From assembly GCA_965212075.1 (NCBI GenBank), contig OZ243043.1, forward strand, positions 310,001 through 374,000: 64,000 bases of DNA, given 5' to 3'. Origin of the DNA: CBDBUR01 sp965212075 (GTDB lineage: Bacteria > Pseudomonadota > Alphaproteobacteria > JAPOUT01 > G958296285). Shown in pieces: positions 42,451 to 51,028 of the stretch. Made by a program: the position numbers and the translations under genes. The notes beneath the pieces were generated by a model, which was not told where the DNA came from, did not search any database, and saw nothing but the letters and a program-made list of their open reading frames with translations. Each line of letters starts with the position of its first letter. Position 1 is the first letter of the stretch.

Positions 42451-42537
42451 ATGGGCGTGGTGGAATTGGTAAACACGCGAGGTTTAGGTCCTCGTGCCTT
42501 AACCGGCTTGGGGGTTCGAGTCCCTCCGCCCATACCA
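42451..42537 (+). tRNA. tRNA-Leu (anticodon TAG)
   Basis: 87 nt including an encoded CCA. Acceptor ATGGGCG/CGCCCAT, anticodon stem CGAGG/CCTCG with loop TTTAGGT (anticodon 42485-42487), a long variable arm, and TTCGAGTCC in the T-arm. It reads CUA leucine codons. It lies 57 bp before tig, as in many alphaproteobacteria. Confidence 0.95.
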
Positions 42538-42549
42538 TCACGGCGCAAA

Positions 42550-42570
42550 CACAGCGCAGGCACAGCGCAG
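42550..42570 (+). repeat. 11-bp tandem duplication before tig
   Basis: CACAGCGCAGG (42550-42560) followed by CACAGCGCAG (42561-42570), between tRNA-Leu and the tig ribosome-binding site. Confidence 0.9.
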
Positions 42571-42593
42571 ACTTAACGCTTAAAGGAAACGGC

Positions 42594-43946
42594 ATGAACC
42601 TATCAGTTGAACAAATCCACGCAGAGGGTCTCGTGCGGCAATTGCGGATCAAAATCCCGGGCGCGGAGATCACCAAGCGGCTGAATGACGCGATGCAAAA
42701 GCTCGTCCCCAAAGTGGAAATCAGAGGCTTTCGCAAAGGCCATGTGCCGCTTGAGCAGATCAAACAGCGTTATGGCGAAGAATTATTGCAGGACATCATC
42801 CGCGATCTGATTTCCGAAACCAGCCGCGAGGCGCTAGAGCAGAAAAAACTCAACGCGGTCGCGCAGCCATCGGCGCGGGTGGAAAGCGAGTTCGCCGCAA
42901 TGATGGACGGCGCGGATTTGAATTATCAAATGACTTTGGAGATCACGCCGGAATTTGCGCCGCTTGATGTCGCAGCATTGGAGCTGGAGCGGATCGTCAC
43001 CGAAGTGAGCGAGAATGACATCACCGCAGCGCTTTCAGATATGGCTGAGCGCAACCGCATATTTGAAGATGCAGATGCACAGCGTCCGGCGCAAAAAGGC
43101 GATATGCTCGTTGCTGATTTCACCGGCACCATTGACGGCCAGCCTTTCAAAAATAATGAAAGCAAAGATATGCGCGTCGTGCTGGGGGAAGGACGGCTCG
43201 CCGAAAATTTTGAAAAGGGGCTCACCGGAAAAAAATCCGGAGATGCGTTCAATGTGCCGATGGGCTTTCCGCCTGACCATCCGGATAAAATGCTTTCCGG
43301 AAAATTGGCCGATTTTGCTGTTGTCGTCAAAAGCGTGCACGCGCCGCGCTCATCAAAAGTTGATGGTGTCTTTGCCAAAGCGATGGGCGCAGACGATGTT
43401 GAAGATCTGCGCAAGAAAGTCCGCGAGGAAATGCAGCGCGCCGATCAGGAAACGGCGCGCGCGCGCATGAAGCAGCAAATATCCGAAGCGCTGCTTCAAC
43501 AAAAATTTGATCTGCCGATGAGCCTCGTCGCGCATGAGCAGGACATGCTGCGGCAGCAGATTGACGCCATGCAAAAACAAATGCCGGAAGACAAAAAACC
43601 CGATCTCAAAAAACTTGAGCAAAATCTCAAAGAAATGGCCGAAAAGCGCGTCCGCGTCGCGCTGGGGCTCTCGCGGATCGCGCGCGACAAGAACATAGAC
43701 GTGCCTGATGATGTCCTGCGTCAGGCGGTTGAAGCGGATATTCGCCGCTATTCCGGCCCGCCCGAACAGATCAGGAAGCTCTATCAAGAGCGCCCTGAAC
43801 TCGCCCAAAGGCTCTATGCACAGCTTCTTGAGGAAAAAACTATAGATGAAATCGTGAAAACTGCTAAAATCAAGGAAAAACCAATGGCGCGCGAAGAGCT
43901 TTATCGCGCCGATGATAAGCAATCTTTAACCGATGGTGTGAAATAG
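42594..43946 (+). CDS. tig: Trigger factor
   Basis: 450 residues from ATG 42594 (AAAGGA upstream). N-terminal ribosome-binding motif GFRKGHVP, central FKBP-type prolyl isomerase domain (KGDMLVADFTGTIDGQPF, FNVPMGFPPDHPDK) and C-terminal helical arms. It chaperones nascent chains. It precedes clpP-clpX-lon, the classic order. A longer in-frame extension upstream crosses the tRNA and is rejected. Confidence 0.96.
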   Translation: MNLSVEQIHAEGLVRQLRIKIPGAEITKRLNDAMQKLVPKVEIRGFRKGHVPLEQIKQRYGEELLQDIIRDLISETSREALEQKKLNAVAQPSARVESEFAAMMDGADLNYQMTLEITPEFAPLDVAALELERIVTEVSENDITAALSDMAERNRIFEDADAQRPAQKGDMLVADFTGTIDGQPFKNNESKDMRVVLGEGRLAENFEKGLTGKKSGDAFNVPMGFPPDHPDKMLSGKLADFAVVVKSVHAPRSSKVDGVFAKAMGADDVEDLRKKVREEMQRADQETARARMKQQISEALLQQKFDLPMSLVAHEQDMLRQQIDAMQKQMPEDKKPDLKKLEQNLKEMAEKRVRVALGLSRIARDKNIDVPDDVLRQAVEADIRRYSGPPEQIRKLYQERPELAQRLYAQLLEEKTIDEIVKTAKIKEKPMAREELYRADDKQSLTDGVK

Positions 43947-43980
43947 TGCATTTAATAAAGACATGATGGGAGAAACAAAA

Positions 43981-44580
43981 ATGAATATGCTGATTCCGAT
44001 GGTTGTGGAGCAGACCGCGCGCGGCGAGCGCGCCTTTGACATCTACTCGCGCCTGCTGAAAGACCGGATCATTTTCGTTACCGGCGCGGTGGACGATCAT
44101 CTCGCTTCGGTGGTCACCGCGCAGATGCTCTTCTTAGAGGCCGAAAATCCCGATAAAGAAATTTCACTTTATGTGAACTCTCCGGGCGGAGTCGTGACTT
44201 CGGGCATGGCGATCTATGACACGATGCGCTATATCCGACCGCCGGTTTCAACTTTATGCATCGGGCAGGCGGCATCTATGGGATCGCTGCTGCTCGCTGC
44301 CGGTGCCAAAGGCCAGCGCCGTGCGCTGCCCAATGCGCGCATCATGGTCCACCAGCCCTCAAGCGGCTTTCAGGGGCAGGCCTCTGATATTGAACGCCAC
44401 GCCCATGAAATCATCTCCTTGCGCGAGAGACTCTATGCGATTTATTCTGAACTCACCGGTCAGGATACCCAAGCTATAGAAAAAGCGCTCGATCGTGATA
44501 CATTTATGAGCCCCGAAGATGCAAAAGCGTTCGGCCTGATCGACGAGGTCGTCACCGAGCGCACAGCAGCCAAACAATAA
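43981..44580 (+). CDS. clpP: ATP-dependent Clp protease proteolytic subunit
   Basis: 199 residues from ATG 43981, where GGGAG is well spaced; ATGs at 43963 and 43966 are less likely. Catalytic Ser99 in GQAASMGSLLL and His124 in MVHQPSSGFQGQ. It forms the barrel that works with ClpX. clpX starts 25 bp downstream. Confidence 0.97.
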   Translation: MNMLIPMVVEQTARGERAFDIYSRLLKDRIIFVTGAVDDHLASVVTAQMLFLEAENPDKEISLYVNSPGGVVTSGMAIYDTMRYIRPPVSTLCIGQAASMGSLLLAAGAKGQRRALPNARIMVHQPSSGFQGQASDIERHAHEIISLRERLYAIYSELTGQDTQAIEKALDRDTFMSPEDAKAFGLIDEVVTERTAAKQ

Positions 44581-44605
44581 GGCCGATTGATAAAGCGAAC
44601 TAATT

Positions 44606-45880
44606 ATGAGTAAAATTACCGGATCGGATTCAAAAAATACGCTTTACTGCTCGTTCTGCGGCAAGAGCCAGCACGAAGTGCGCAAGCTCATCGCCGGACC
44701 GAGCGTCTTCGTCTGCGATGAATGTGTTGAGCTGTGCATGGACATCATCCGCGAGGAAAATAAAACCACCATCTCGCGCTCCGGCGGCGGGGTGCCGCCG
44801 CCCGCCGAGATCAAAAACGTCCTTGATGATTACGTCATCGGCCAGACCTATGCCAAGCGCGTCCTGTCAGTCGCGGTGCATAACCATTATAAAAGACTCG
44901 CGCAAAGCGGCAAAGGCAGCCCCAATGATGTGGAAGTCGCCAAATCCAACGTGCTGCTGCTCGGCCCGACCGGCTGCGGCAAGACTCTGCTCGCGCAAAC
45001 ACTCGCGCGCATTCTCAACGTGCCGTTTGCGATGGCTGACGCCACCGCGCTCACCGAAGCGGGCTATGTCGGTGAAGATGTGGAAAATATCATTTTGAAA
45101 CTGCTGCAGGCGTCGGACTATAACGTCGAGCGCGCGCAGCGCGGCATCGTCTATATTGACGAAGTTGATAAGATCAGCCGCAAATCGGATAACCCCTCCA
45201 TCACGCGCGACGTCTCCGGCGAAGGTGTGCAGCAGGCCTTGCTCAAAATTATGGAAGGGACAGTCGCGTCCGTGCCGCCCCAAGGCGGGCGCAAGCACCC
45301 GCAGCAGGAATTTTTGCAGGTGGACACTACGGACATCTTGTTCATCTGCGGCGGTGCGTTTTCCGGCCTTGAGAAGATCATCCGCGATCGTGGCCGTTCT
45401 GCGTCCATCGGCTTCGGCGCCGCCGTCCACAGCCCCGACGATCGCCACGCCTTTGAAATCCTCAAAGAGGTGGAGCCCGAAGATTTGATCAAATTCGGAC
45501 TGATTCCCGAATTTGTTGGCCGTGTGCCGGTGCTCGCGACTTTGGAAGACCTCGACCAGCAAGCGCTCGTGCAAATTCTCTCCGAGCCGCGCAACGCGCT
45601 CGCCAAACAATATCAGCGCCTGTTTGATATGGAAAACGTCCGACTCACTCTGCGCGACGATGCGCTCGCGGCGATTGCGAAAAAAGCCATCAAGCGCAAA
45701 ACCGGCGCGCGCGGCCTGCGCGCCATCATGGAAGACGTGCTGCTGGACACCATGTTTGAGCTGCCAACCCTCGAATCAGTTGAAGAGGTCGTCGTCGGCG
45801 CTGAAACGGTCAATGGCAAAAACCCGCCGCTCTATATCTACTCCGACGAGCACCGCAAAGACGACGAAGAAAGCGCCTAA
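44606..45880 (+). CDS. clpX: Clp protease ATPase subunit ClpX
   Basis: 424 residues. N-terminal C4 zinc-binding domain (CSFCGKSQHEVRK, VCDECVELC), Walker A GPTGCGKTLLAQ (~120), Walker B IVYIDEVDKI, and the sensor region. It unfolds substrates for ClpP. The gene is in operon-like order with clpP. Confidence 0.97.
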   Translation: MSKITGSDSKNTLYCSFCGKSQHEVRKLIAGPSVFVCDECVELCMDIIREENKTTISRSGGGVPPPAEIKNVLDDYVIGQTYAKRVLSVAVHNHYKRLAQSGKGSPNDVEVAKSNVLLLGPTGCGKTLLAQTLARILNVPFAMADATALTEAGYVGEDVENIILKLLQASDYNVERAQRGIVYIDEVDKISRKSDNPSITRDVSGEGVQQALLKIMEGTVASVPPQGGRKHPQQEFLQVDTTDILFICGGAFSGLEKIIRDRGRSASIGFGAAVHSPDDRHAFEILKEVEPEDLIKFGLIPEFVGRVPVLATLEDLDQQALVQILSEPRNALAKQYQRLFDMENVRLTLRDDALAAIAKKAIKRKTGARGLRAIMEDVLLDTMFELPTLESVEEVVVGAETVNGKNPPLYIYSDEHRKDDEESA

Positions 45881-45885
45881 TCTTT

Positions 45886-45930
45886 CGGAAAATCGCCAAA
45901 AGGCTGTTCAACTTTTCCGCTCTTTTTTCT
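45886..45930 (+). terminator. Possible terminator after clpX
   Basis: CGGAAAA (45886-45892) pairs with TTTTCCG (45913-45919) around a 20-nt loop, followed by CTCTTTTTTCT. The stem is AT-rich and weak. Confidence 0.4.
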
Positions 45931-45939
45931 GTATATGCC

Positions 45940-45975
45940 TTGAAATTTGGCGATTTGCACAAATATAGATATAAT
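45940..45975 (+). promoter_or_regulatory. Promoter region of lon
   Basis: TTGGCG (45947-45952) and TATAAT (45970-45975) are separated by 17 bp. The upstream CTTGAAA (45939-45945) with CAAATAT downstream weakly resembles a sigma32 heat-shock promoter; the sigma70 pair is the better reading. Confidence 0.45.
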
Positions 45976-46038
45976 GAAGATTATATCTAGGTGGCGTGGC
46001 CGCCGTGCGATTCGAAAAAGCTTGTAGGAGCCGGTGTT

Positions 46039-48492
46039 ATGCGTGATGATCCAAAAGATTCTCCAAAAGACTCTCCAAAAAACTTAAAGGCCCAGTCCGG
46101 TATTCAAGGCCGCGTGACGCTCCCTGTTTTGCCTCTGCGCGATATGACCGTCTTTCCCCATATGATCGCGCCTTTATTTGTCGGGCGGCCTAAATCGGTG
46201 CGCGCGCTTGAGAAGGTCACCAGCGAAAAGGGGCGCATCATGCTGGTCACACAAAAAGACGCCGCACAAAATGATCCCGATGAAAATGACTTCTATCATA
46301 CCGGCGTGATCGCCTCGGTGCTGCAAGTGCTCAAACTGCCCGACGGTACGATGAAAGTGCTCGTGGAAGGCGTGCGCAGAGGCCGCATTGAAAACGTCGA
46401 ATTGCGTGACGGGTGTCTGCAGGCGAACATATTGGAAGTCAGCGATCTGGCGGGCGATAAAGAAAAGCTCGCAATCCTCTCCAAATCTGTCGTGCAGCAC
46501 TTTGAGGATTATGCGCGGCTGAAGAAAAATCTCAGCGCTGAAACCGTCTCCTCCATCTCCGACATTGATGACGTCGCCAAGCTGGCCGACATCGTCTCCG
46601 CTCATGTTGCGCAGTCCATTGAAGACAGGCAGGACTTGATGGAAACCGAAACGCTCGCCGAGCGGTTTGAAAAAATCTATGTGCTGATGGAAAAAGAAAT
46701 CTCTACGCTCAAGCTGGAGAAAAAAATTCGCGGGCGCGTCAAAAACCAGATGGAAAAAACCCAGCGCGAATATTATCTCAACGAACAGCTCAAAGCGATC
46801 CAGAACGAGCTCGGCGATAGCGACGATGCCGTAGGCGATGTCGCTGAGCTTGAAAAGCGCATCAAAGAAGCCAAGCTCCCCAAAGAAGCACGCGAAAAAG
46901 CCAATAGCGAGCTGAAAAAGCTCAAACAGATGAACGCTATGTCGGCGGAATCAACCGTCGTGCGCAATTATCTTGACTGGATCGTCTCGCTGCCGTGGAA
47001 CAAAAAGGCCGACATTAAAATTGATCTCGCTCAAGCCCAAAAGATTCTTGATGAAGATCATTATGGCCTTGAAAAAATCAAAGATCGGATCATTGAATAT
47101 CTTGCCGTGCAAAAGCGCGCCGGTAAATTGCGCGGGCCTATTTTGTGCCTTGTCGGGCCGCCGGGCGTTGGCAAGACCTCTTTGGGCAAATCCATTGCCC
47201 GCGCCACCGGACGGCAATTCGTCCGCATGTCTTTGGGGGGTGTGCGCGATGAGGCCGAAATCCGCGGCCATCGCCGCACCTATATCGGCTCTATGCCCGG
47301 GCGGATCATTCAATCCATGAAAAAAGTCAAATATTCAAACCCGCTCTTCCTGCTGGACGAAGTGGATAAAATCGGCGCTGATTTCCGCGGCGATCCCGCC
47401 GCCGCGCTGCTTGAGGTTTTGGATCCTGAACAAAATAACGCCTTCGCCGATCATTATCTTGAAGTGGAATATGATCTGTCTGACGTGATGTTCATCACGA
47501 CCGCCAACACGCTCGATATTCCGCCCGCTCTGCTTGACCGCATGGAAATCATTCGCCTGCCGGGCTACACCGAAGACGAAAAAGTGGAAATCGCGCGGCG
47601 TCATCTCATTCCCAAAATCATGAAAACACATGCGCTTGAAAAAGAAGAATGGGCTTTGGATGATGAGGCGCTGCAATCACTGATCCGGCTCTATACCCGC
47701 GAGGCCGGCGTACGTACGCTTGAACGCGAACTCAGCGCCGCCGCGCGCAAAACCGTCAAAAAACTGCTCACCGAAGATATAAAGCAGGTGGAGATCACCA
47801 AGAATAATCTCGGCGACTTGCTCGGTGTGCCCAAATTCCTCCATGAGGAAATTGAGCCGGAAAACAAAGTCGGCATCGCGACAGGCATGGCATGGACGCA
47901 ATATGGCGGAGAGCTTTTGACCATTGAAAGCGTGTTGACGCCGGGCAAAGGAAAATTGTCAATTACCGGCAATCTGCGCGATGTGATGAAGGAATCGGTC
48001 ACCGCCGCGCAGGCCTATGTGCGCGCCCGCGCGCCAGAATTTGGCATTGAGCCCTCTTTGTTTGAGCGCCGCGATATCCATCTCCATGTTCCCGAAGCCG
48101 CAACGCCTAAGGATGGCCCTTCTGCTGGGCTTGCTATTGTGACGTCCATCGTCTCGGTCGCCACCGGCATTCCTGTCCGGCGCGATGTGTCCATGACCGG
48201 TGAAATCACTCTGCGTGGGCGGGTTCTGCCGATCGGCGGCCTCAAGGAAAAAATGATCGCCGCTTTGCGCGGCGGCGTCAAAAAAATCTTGATCCCTTTT
48301 GATAACGTCAAAGACCTCGCTGAGATTCCCGAAAAAATCAAAAGCAAGGTTGAGATCGTTGAAATCAAGACCATTGATCAAATTTTTCCTCATGTATTGA
48401 CGCGCCTGCCCAGCCCGATCTCATGGGATGAAGGCACACCGCCGCCCATATCTGGCGGGGATAAGTCCGAAAGCGCGATTACGGCGCATTAA
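46039..48492 (+). CDS. lon: ATP-dependent Lon protease
   Basis: 817 residues from ATG 46039 (GTAGGAG upstream). N-terminal substrate domain (LPVLPLRDMTVFPHMI), AAA+ module (Walker A GPPGVGKTSLGKS ~373) and protease domain with catalytic Ser ~694 in PKDGPSAGLAIVTS. It degrades misfolded and regulatory proteins. Near the N-terminus 12-bp units GATTCTCCAAAA and GACTCTCCAAAA (46057-46068, 46069-46080) encode DSPK-DSPK, an in-frame duplication next to a similar DPK. Confidence 0.97.
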   Translation: MRDDPKDSPKDSPKNLKAQSGIQGRVTLPVLPLRDMTVFPHMIAPLFVGRPKSVRALEKVTSEKGRIMLVTQKDAAQNDPDENDFYHTGVIASVLQVLKLPDGTMKVLVEGVRRGRIENVELRDGCLQANILEVSDLAGDKEKLAILSKSVVQHFEDYARLKKNLSAETVSSISDIDDVAKLADIVSAHVAQSIEDRQDLMETETLAERFEKIYVLMEKEISTLKLEKKIRGRVKNQMEKTQREYYLNEQLKAIQNELGDSDDAVGDVAELEKRIKEAKLPKEAREKANSELKKLKQMNAMSAESTVVRNYLDWIVSLPWNKKADIKIDLAQAQKILDEDHYGLEKIKDRIIEYLAVQKRAGKLRGPILCLVGPPGVGKTSLGKSIARATGRQFVRMSLGGVRDEAEIRGHRRTYIGSMPGRIIQSMKKVKYSNPLFLLDEVDKIGADFRGDPAAALLEVLDPEQNNAFADHYLEVEYDLSDVMFITTANTLDIPPALLDRMEIIRLPGYTEDEKVEIARRHLIPKIMKTHALEKEEWALDDEALQSLIRLYTREAGVRTLERELSAAARKTVKKLLTEDIKQVEITKNNLGDLLGVPKFLHEEIEPENKVGIATGMAWTQYGGELLTIESVLTPGKGKLSITGNLRDVMKESVTAAQAYVRARAPEFGIEPSLFERRDIHLHVPEAATPKDGPSAGLAIVTSIVSVATGIPVRRDVSMTGEITLRGRVLPIGGLKEKMIAALRGGVKKILIPFDNVKDLAEIPEKIKSKVEIVEIKTIDQIFPHVLTRLPSPISWDEGTPPPISGGDKSESAITAH

Positions 48493-48546
48493 CTTTTTCG
48501 GAAAATTTTTCTTTATTCACGGCAGTTTAATCGGTTAAAATTATTT

Positions 48547-48570
48547 CCCCCCTGTTTTTAGGGCTTTTTT
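48547..48570 (+). terminator. Weak terminator after lon
   Basis: A short CCC...GGG hairpin followed by CTTTTTT ends the run of T-rich sequence downstream of lon. The stem is only three base pairs. Confidence 0.3.
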
Positions 48571-48572
48571 GC

Positions 48573-48600
48573 TTGAGTTAATGTGCCAAATCCCTACACT
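48573..48600 (+). promoter_or_regulatory. Promoter of hupB
   Basis: TTGAGT (48573-48578) and TACACT (48595-48600), 16-bp spacing, about 78 bp before the hupB start. Confidence 0.5.
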
Positions 48601-48619
48601 AAATTTACAAGCGAATCAG

Positions 48620-48659
48620 CCCCGTCACCGCGGGGTTTGAAGCGTGAAAACTCAAACCC
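48620..48659 (+). promoter_or_regulatory. hupB leader with two mutually exclusive hairpins
   Basis: CCCCG (48620-48624) pairs with CGGGG (48631-48635); GGGTTTGA (48633-48640) pairs with TCAAACCC (48652-48659). They share bases 48633-48635, so only one can form. Both precede the ribosome-binding site AGAGGAG. Confidence 0.6.
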
Positions 48660-48677
48660 ATGTAGAGGAGAAATCTC

Positions 48678-48953
48678 ATGAACAAGAACGACCTTATCGA
48701 AGTCATCGCCAAGAAGTGCGAGATGTCCAAAGCCGAAGGCACACGCGCCGTAGAAGGCGTGCTGAGCTGCATCACTGACAGCCTCACCAAAGGCGAAGAA
48801 GTCCGTCTCATCGGCTTTGGAACGTTTTCGGTCTATAATCGCGCCAAAACCACCGCGCGCAATCCGCAAACCGGTGAGCCGATGGAAATCCCCGCTTCCA
48901 AGCAGCCCAAATTCAAGGCTGGCAAAGCGCTCAAAACCGCTGTTAATGTCTAA
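48678..48953 (+). CDS. hupB: DNA-binding protein HU-beta
   Basis: 91 residues: MNKNDLIEVIAKKCEMSKAE, the GFGTFSVYNRAKTTARNPQT signature and beta-arm, KFKAGKALK. HU bends DNA. It follows lon, as in many proteobacteria, and precedes tRNA-Val by 23 bp. Confidence 0.97.
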   Translation: MNKNDLIEVIAKKCEMSKAEGTRAVEGVLSCITDSLTKGEEVRLIGFGTFSVYNRAKTTARNPQTGEPMEIPASKQPKFKAGKALKTAVNV

Positions 48954-48976
48954 TTAAATCACGGGACGCATTTTCC

Positions 48977-49049
48977 GGGCGGTTAGCTCAGCTGGAAGAG
49001 CGTCCCGTTTACACCGGGAAGGTCGGCGGTTCAAGCCCGTCACCGCCCA
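48977..49049 (+). tRNA. tRNA-Val (anticodon TAC)
   Basis: 73 nt; acceptor GGGCGGT/ACCGCCC, anticodon stem TCCCG/CGGGA with loop TTTACAC (anticodon 49010-49012), TTCAAGCCC T-arm. The following bases read ACC-G, so CCA is not fully encoded. The 3' end is doubled (CACCGCC-CACCGCC). Confidence 0.93.
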
Positions 49050-49163
49050 CCGCCCACTGGATGTCTATCGCAGCCCCTTGCCGATATGGCTAGCCCTTTT
49101 TTCTGCGCTGATGTAGATTGCTAGCAAAGCCCCTCATAAGCGGGGCAAAACGGAGGAGAAGGG

Positions 49164-51011
49164 ATGACAATTCGGATCGGCGGGGCCAGCGGTTTCTGGG
49201 GCGATGCCGCGCTCGCGACGCCGCAGCTGCTCGCGGCTGAAAAGCTTGATTATATCGTCTATGACTATCTCGCCGAGATCACAATGGCGATCATGGCGCG
49301 CGCGCGCCTCGCCAAGCCCGATATGGGCTATGCGACCGACTTCATCTCTCAGGCCTTAAAGCCCAATCTGTCCGAGATCGCGCGGCAGAAAGTGAAGATT
49401 TTATCCAATGCAGGCGGCGTCAATCCTGAGGCTTGCGCGGCCAAAGTCAGAGATTTAATCGCGCAGCTTAAACTTGATCTTAAAGTCGCAACCGTCACCG
49501 GCGACGACCTCATCTTTGACAAAGAAAGGCTGGCGCAGAAAAACTTCCATGAAATGTTTTCCGGCGCTTCGTTTCCTGAAAGTGAAAGGCTGCTTTCGGT
49601 CAATGCTTATTTGGGCGCGTTTCCGATCGCCAAAGCTTTGGATGAAGGCGCGGACATTGTGATCACAGGCCGCTGCGTTGATAGCGCGGTGACTTTGGGC
49701 GCCTGCATTCACGCCTTTGGCTGGCGCGAAAATGATCTTGACCAGCTCGCCGCGGGCAGCCTCGCCGGACATATTCTTGAGTGCGGCGTCCAAGCGACCG
49801 GCGGCAATTTCACCGACTGGCATCAAGTCATTGACCGCTTGGAGGATATTGGCTATCCGATCGCCGAGATCGCGCCCGATGGCAGCGCCGTCTATTCCAA
49901 GCCCAAAGGCACCGGCGGTGTTGTCAATGTCGGGTCTATTTCGGAGCAGGTGCTTTATGAAATCGGCGACCCGCAGGCCTATATGCTGCCCGACGTCATC
50001 TGTGATTTCTCGCAGACCAAGATCGTGCAGCAGGCGGCGGATCAAGTTTTGGTCACCGGCGCCAAAGGCGCTCCACCCCCCGATAGCTATAAAGTCAGCG
50101 CCATCTATGTCGATGGCTTTCGCGGCGGCGTCACCGCGACCTTCTATGGCATTGACGCCAGCCTCAAGGCAGAAAAATTCGCCGAAGCCGTCTATAAGCG
50201 CGCGCGCCAGACTCTGCGCCGCTTGAACATGGCCGATTATACCGAAACCAGCGTGGAAGTGATCGGCGCGGAAAGCCAATATGGCGCGGCCAAAAGAATC
50301 AAAACCGCGCGCGAAGTTGTCGTCAAGATCGCCGCCAAACATCAAGAGGACAAAGCGATTTCTATTCTGCTTAAAGAGCTGACCGGTCTTGGCCTCGCGA
50401 CGCCGCCTGGGCTTTCCGGTTTTGCCGGTGGCCGCCCCAAGCCGATGCCTGTCGGGCGGCTATTCTCGTTTCTGATCCCCAAAGACGGCCTCAACATTGA
50501 GGTCAATGTGGAAGGGAAAAAATTCCCCTTCAGCGATCAAGCGGGCGAGCCTTTTGACCCCAAAGCGCTCACCCGTCCGGCATCACCGCAAGCTGCCGAA
50601 AAAGATGAGGCAAAAACAGAGGTGCCGCTCGTCGCTTTGGCTTGGGGACGCAGCGGCGATAAGGGCAATAAGGCCAATATCGGCATCATCGCGCGGCGCG
50701 CGGCCTATCTGCCTTATATCTCCGCCGCCCTGACCGAGAAAAAAGTCGCTCAGCTTTTCGCGCATTTCCTGCCCAGCGATCGCAGCGAGCATGTTGAAAA
50801 ATTCATCCTGCCCGGCCCGAACGCGATCAACTTCCTGCTCCATGATGTGCTCGGCGGCGGCGGCACCGCGAGCCTGCGCAATGATCCGCAGGGCAAAGGC
50901 TATGCCCAACTTTTGCTTGATTGTCCGATTGAACTGCCGCAATCTCTTGCTGAGGGGGCTCTTGCTAAAGGGGCTCTTGCCCAACAGGACGGGCCGTCAT
51001 CCGGCGCATAA
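49164..51011 (+). CDS. AtuA-family protein (DUF1446 plus C-terminal ferredoxin-like domain)
   Basis: 615 residues. Start MTIRIGGASGFWGDA and YDYLAEITMAIMARARL are typical of AtuA/DUF1446; near 490 a second domain begins (LVALAWGRSGDKGNKANIGI). AtuA is needed for acyclic terpene use in Pseudomonas; its biochemical role is not settled. Its neighbours match AtuC, AtuE, AtuF and AtuD in role. The end has 15-bp tandem units (50946-50960, 50961-50975) giving LAEGA-LAKGA-LAQ. Confidence 0.82.
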   Translation: MTIRIGGASGFWGDAALATPQLLAAEKLDYIVYDYLAEITMAIMARARLAKPDMGYATDFISQALKPNLSEIARQKVKILSNAGGVNPEACAAKVRDLIAQLKLDLKVATVTGDDLIFDKERLAQKNFHEMFSGASFPESERLLSVNAYLGAFPIAKALDEGADIVITGRCVDSAVTLGACIHAFGWRENDLDQLAAGSLAGHILECGVQATGGNFTDWHQVIDRLEDIGYPIAEIAPDGSAVYSKPKGTGGVVNVGSISEQVLYEIGDPQAYMLPDVICDFSQTKIVQQAADQVLVTGAKGAPPPDSYKVSAIYVDGFRGGVTATFYGIDASLKAEKFAEAVYKRARQTLRRLNMADYTETSVEVIGAESQYGAAKRIKTAREVVVKIAAKHQEDKAISILLKELTGLGLATPPGLSGFAGGRPKPMPVGRLFSFLIPKDGLNIEVNVEGKKFPFSDQAGEPFDPKALTRPASPQAAEKDEAKTEVPLVALAWGRSGDKGNKANIGIIARRAAYLPYISAALTEKKVAQLFAHFLPSDRSEHVEKFILPGPNAINFLLHDVLGGGGTASLRNDPQGKGYAQLLLDCPIELPQSLAEGALAKGALAQQDGPSSGA

Positions 51012-51028
51012 ACGAATAGGGGGGGGCC

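Noticed and set aside
42447..42593. An N-terminal extension of trigger factor across tRNA-Leu
   Set aside because: The region is a complete tRNA; Tig homology begins at 42594.
45939..45966. Heat-shock (sigma32) promoter for lon
   Set aside because: CTTGAAA is good but the -10 part (CAAATAT) is poor; the sigma70 pair TTGGCG/TATAAT fits better.
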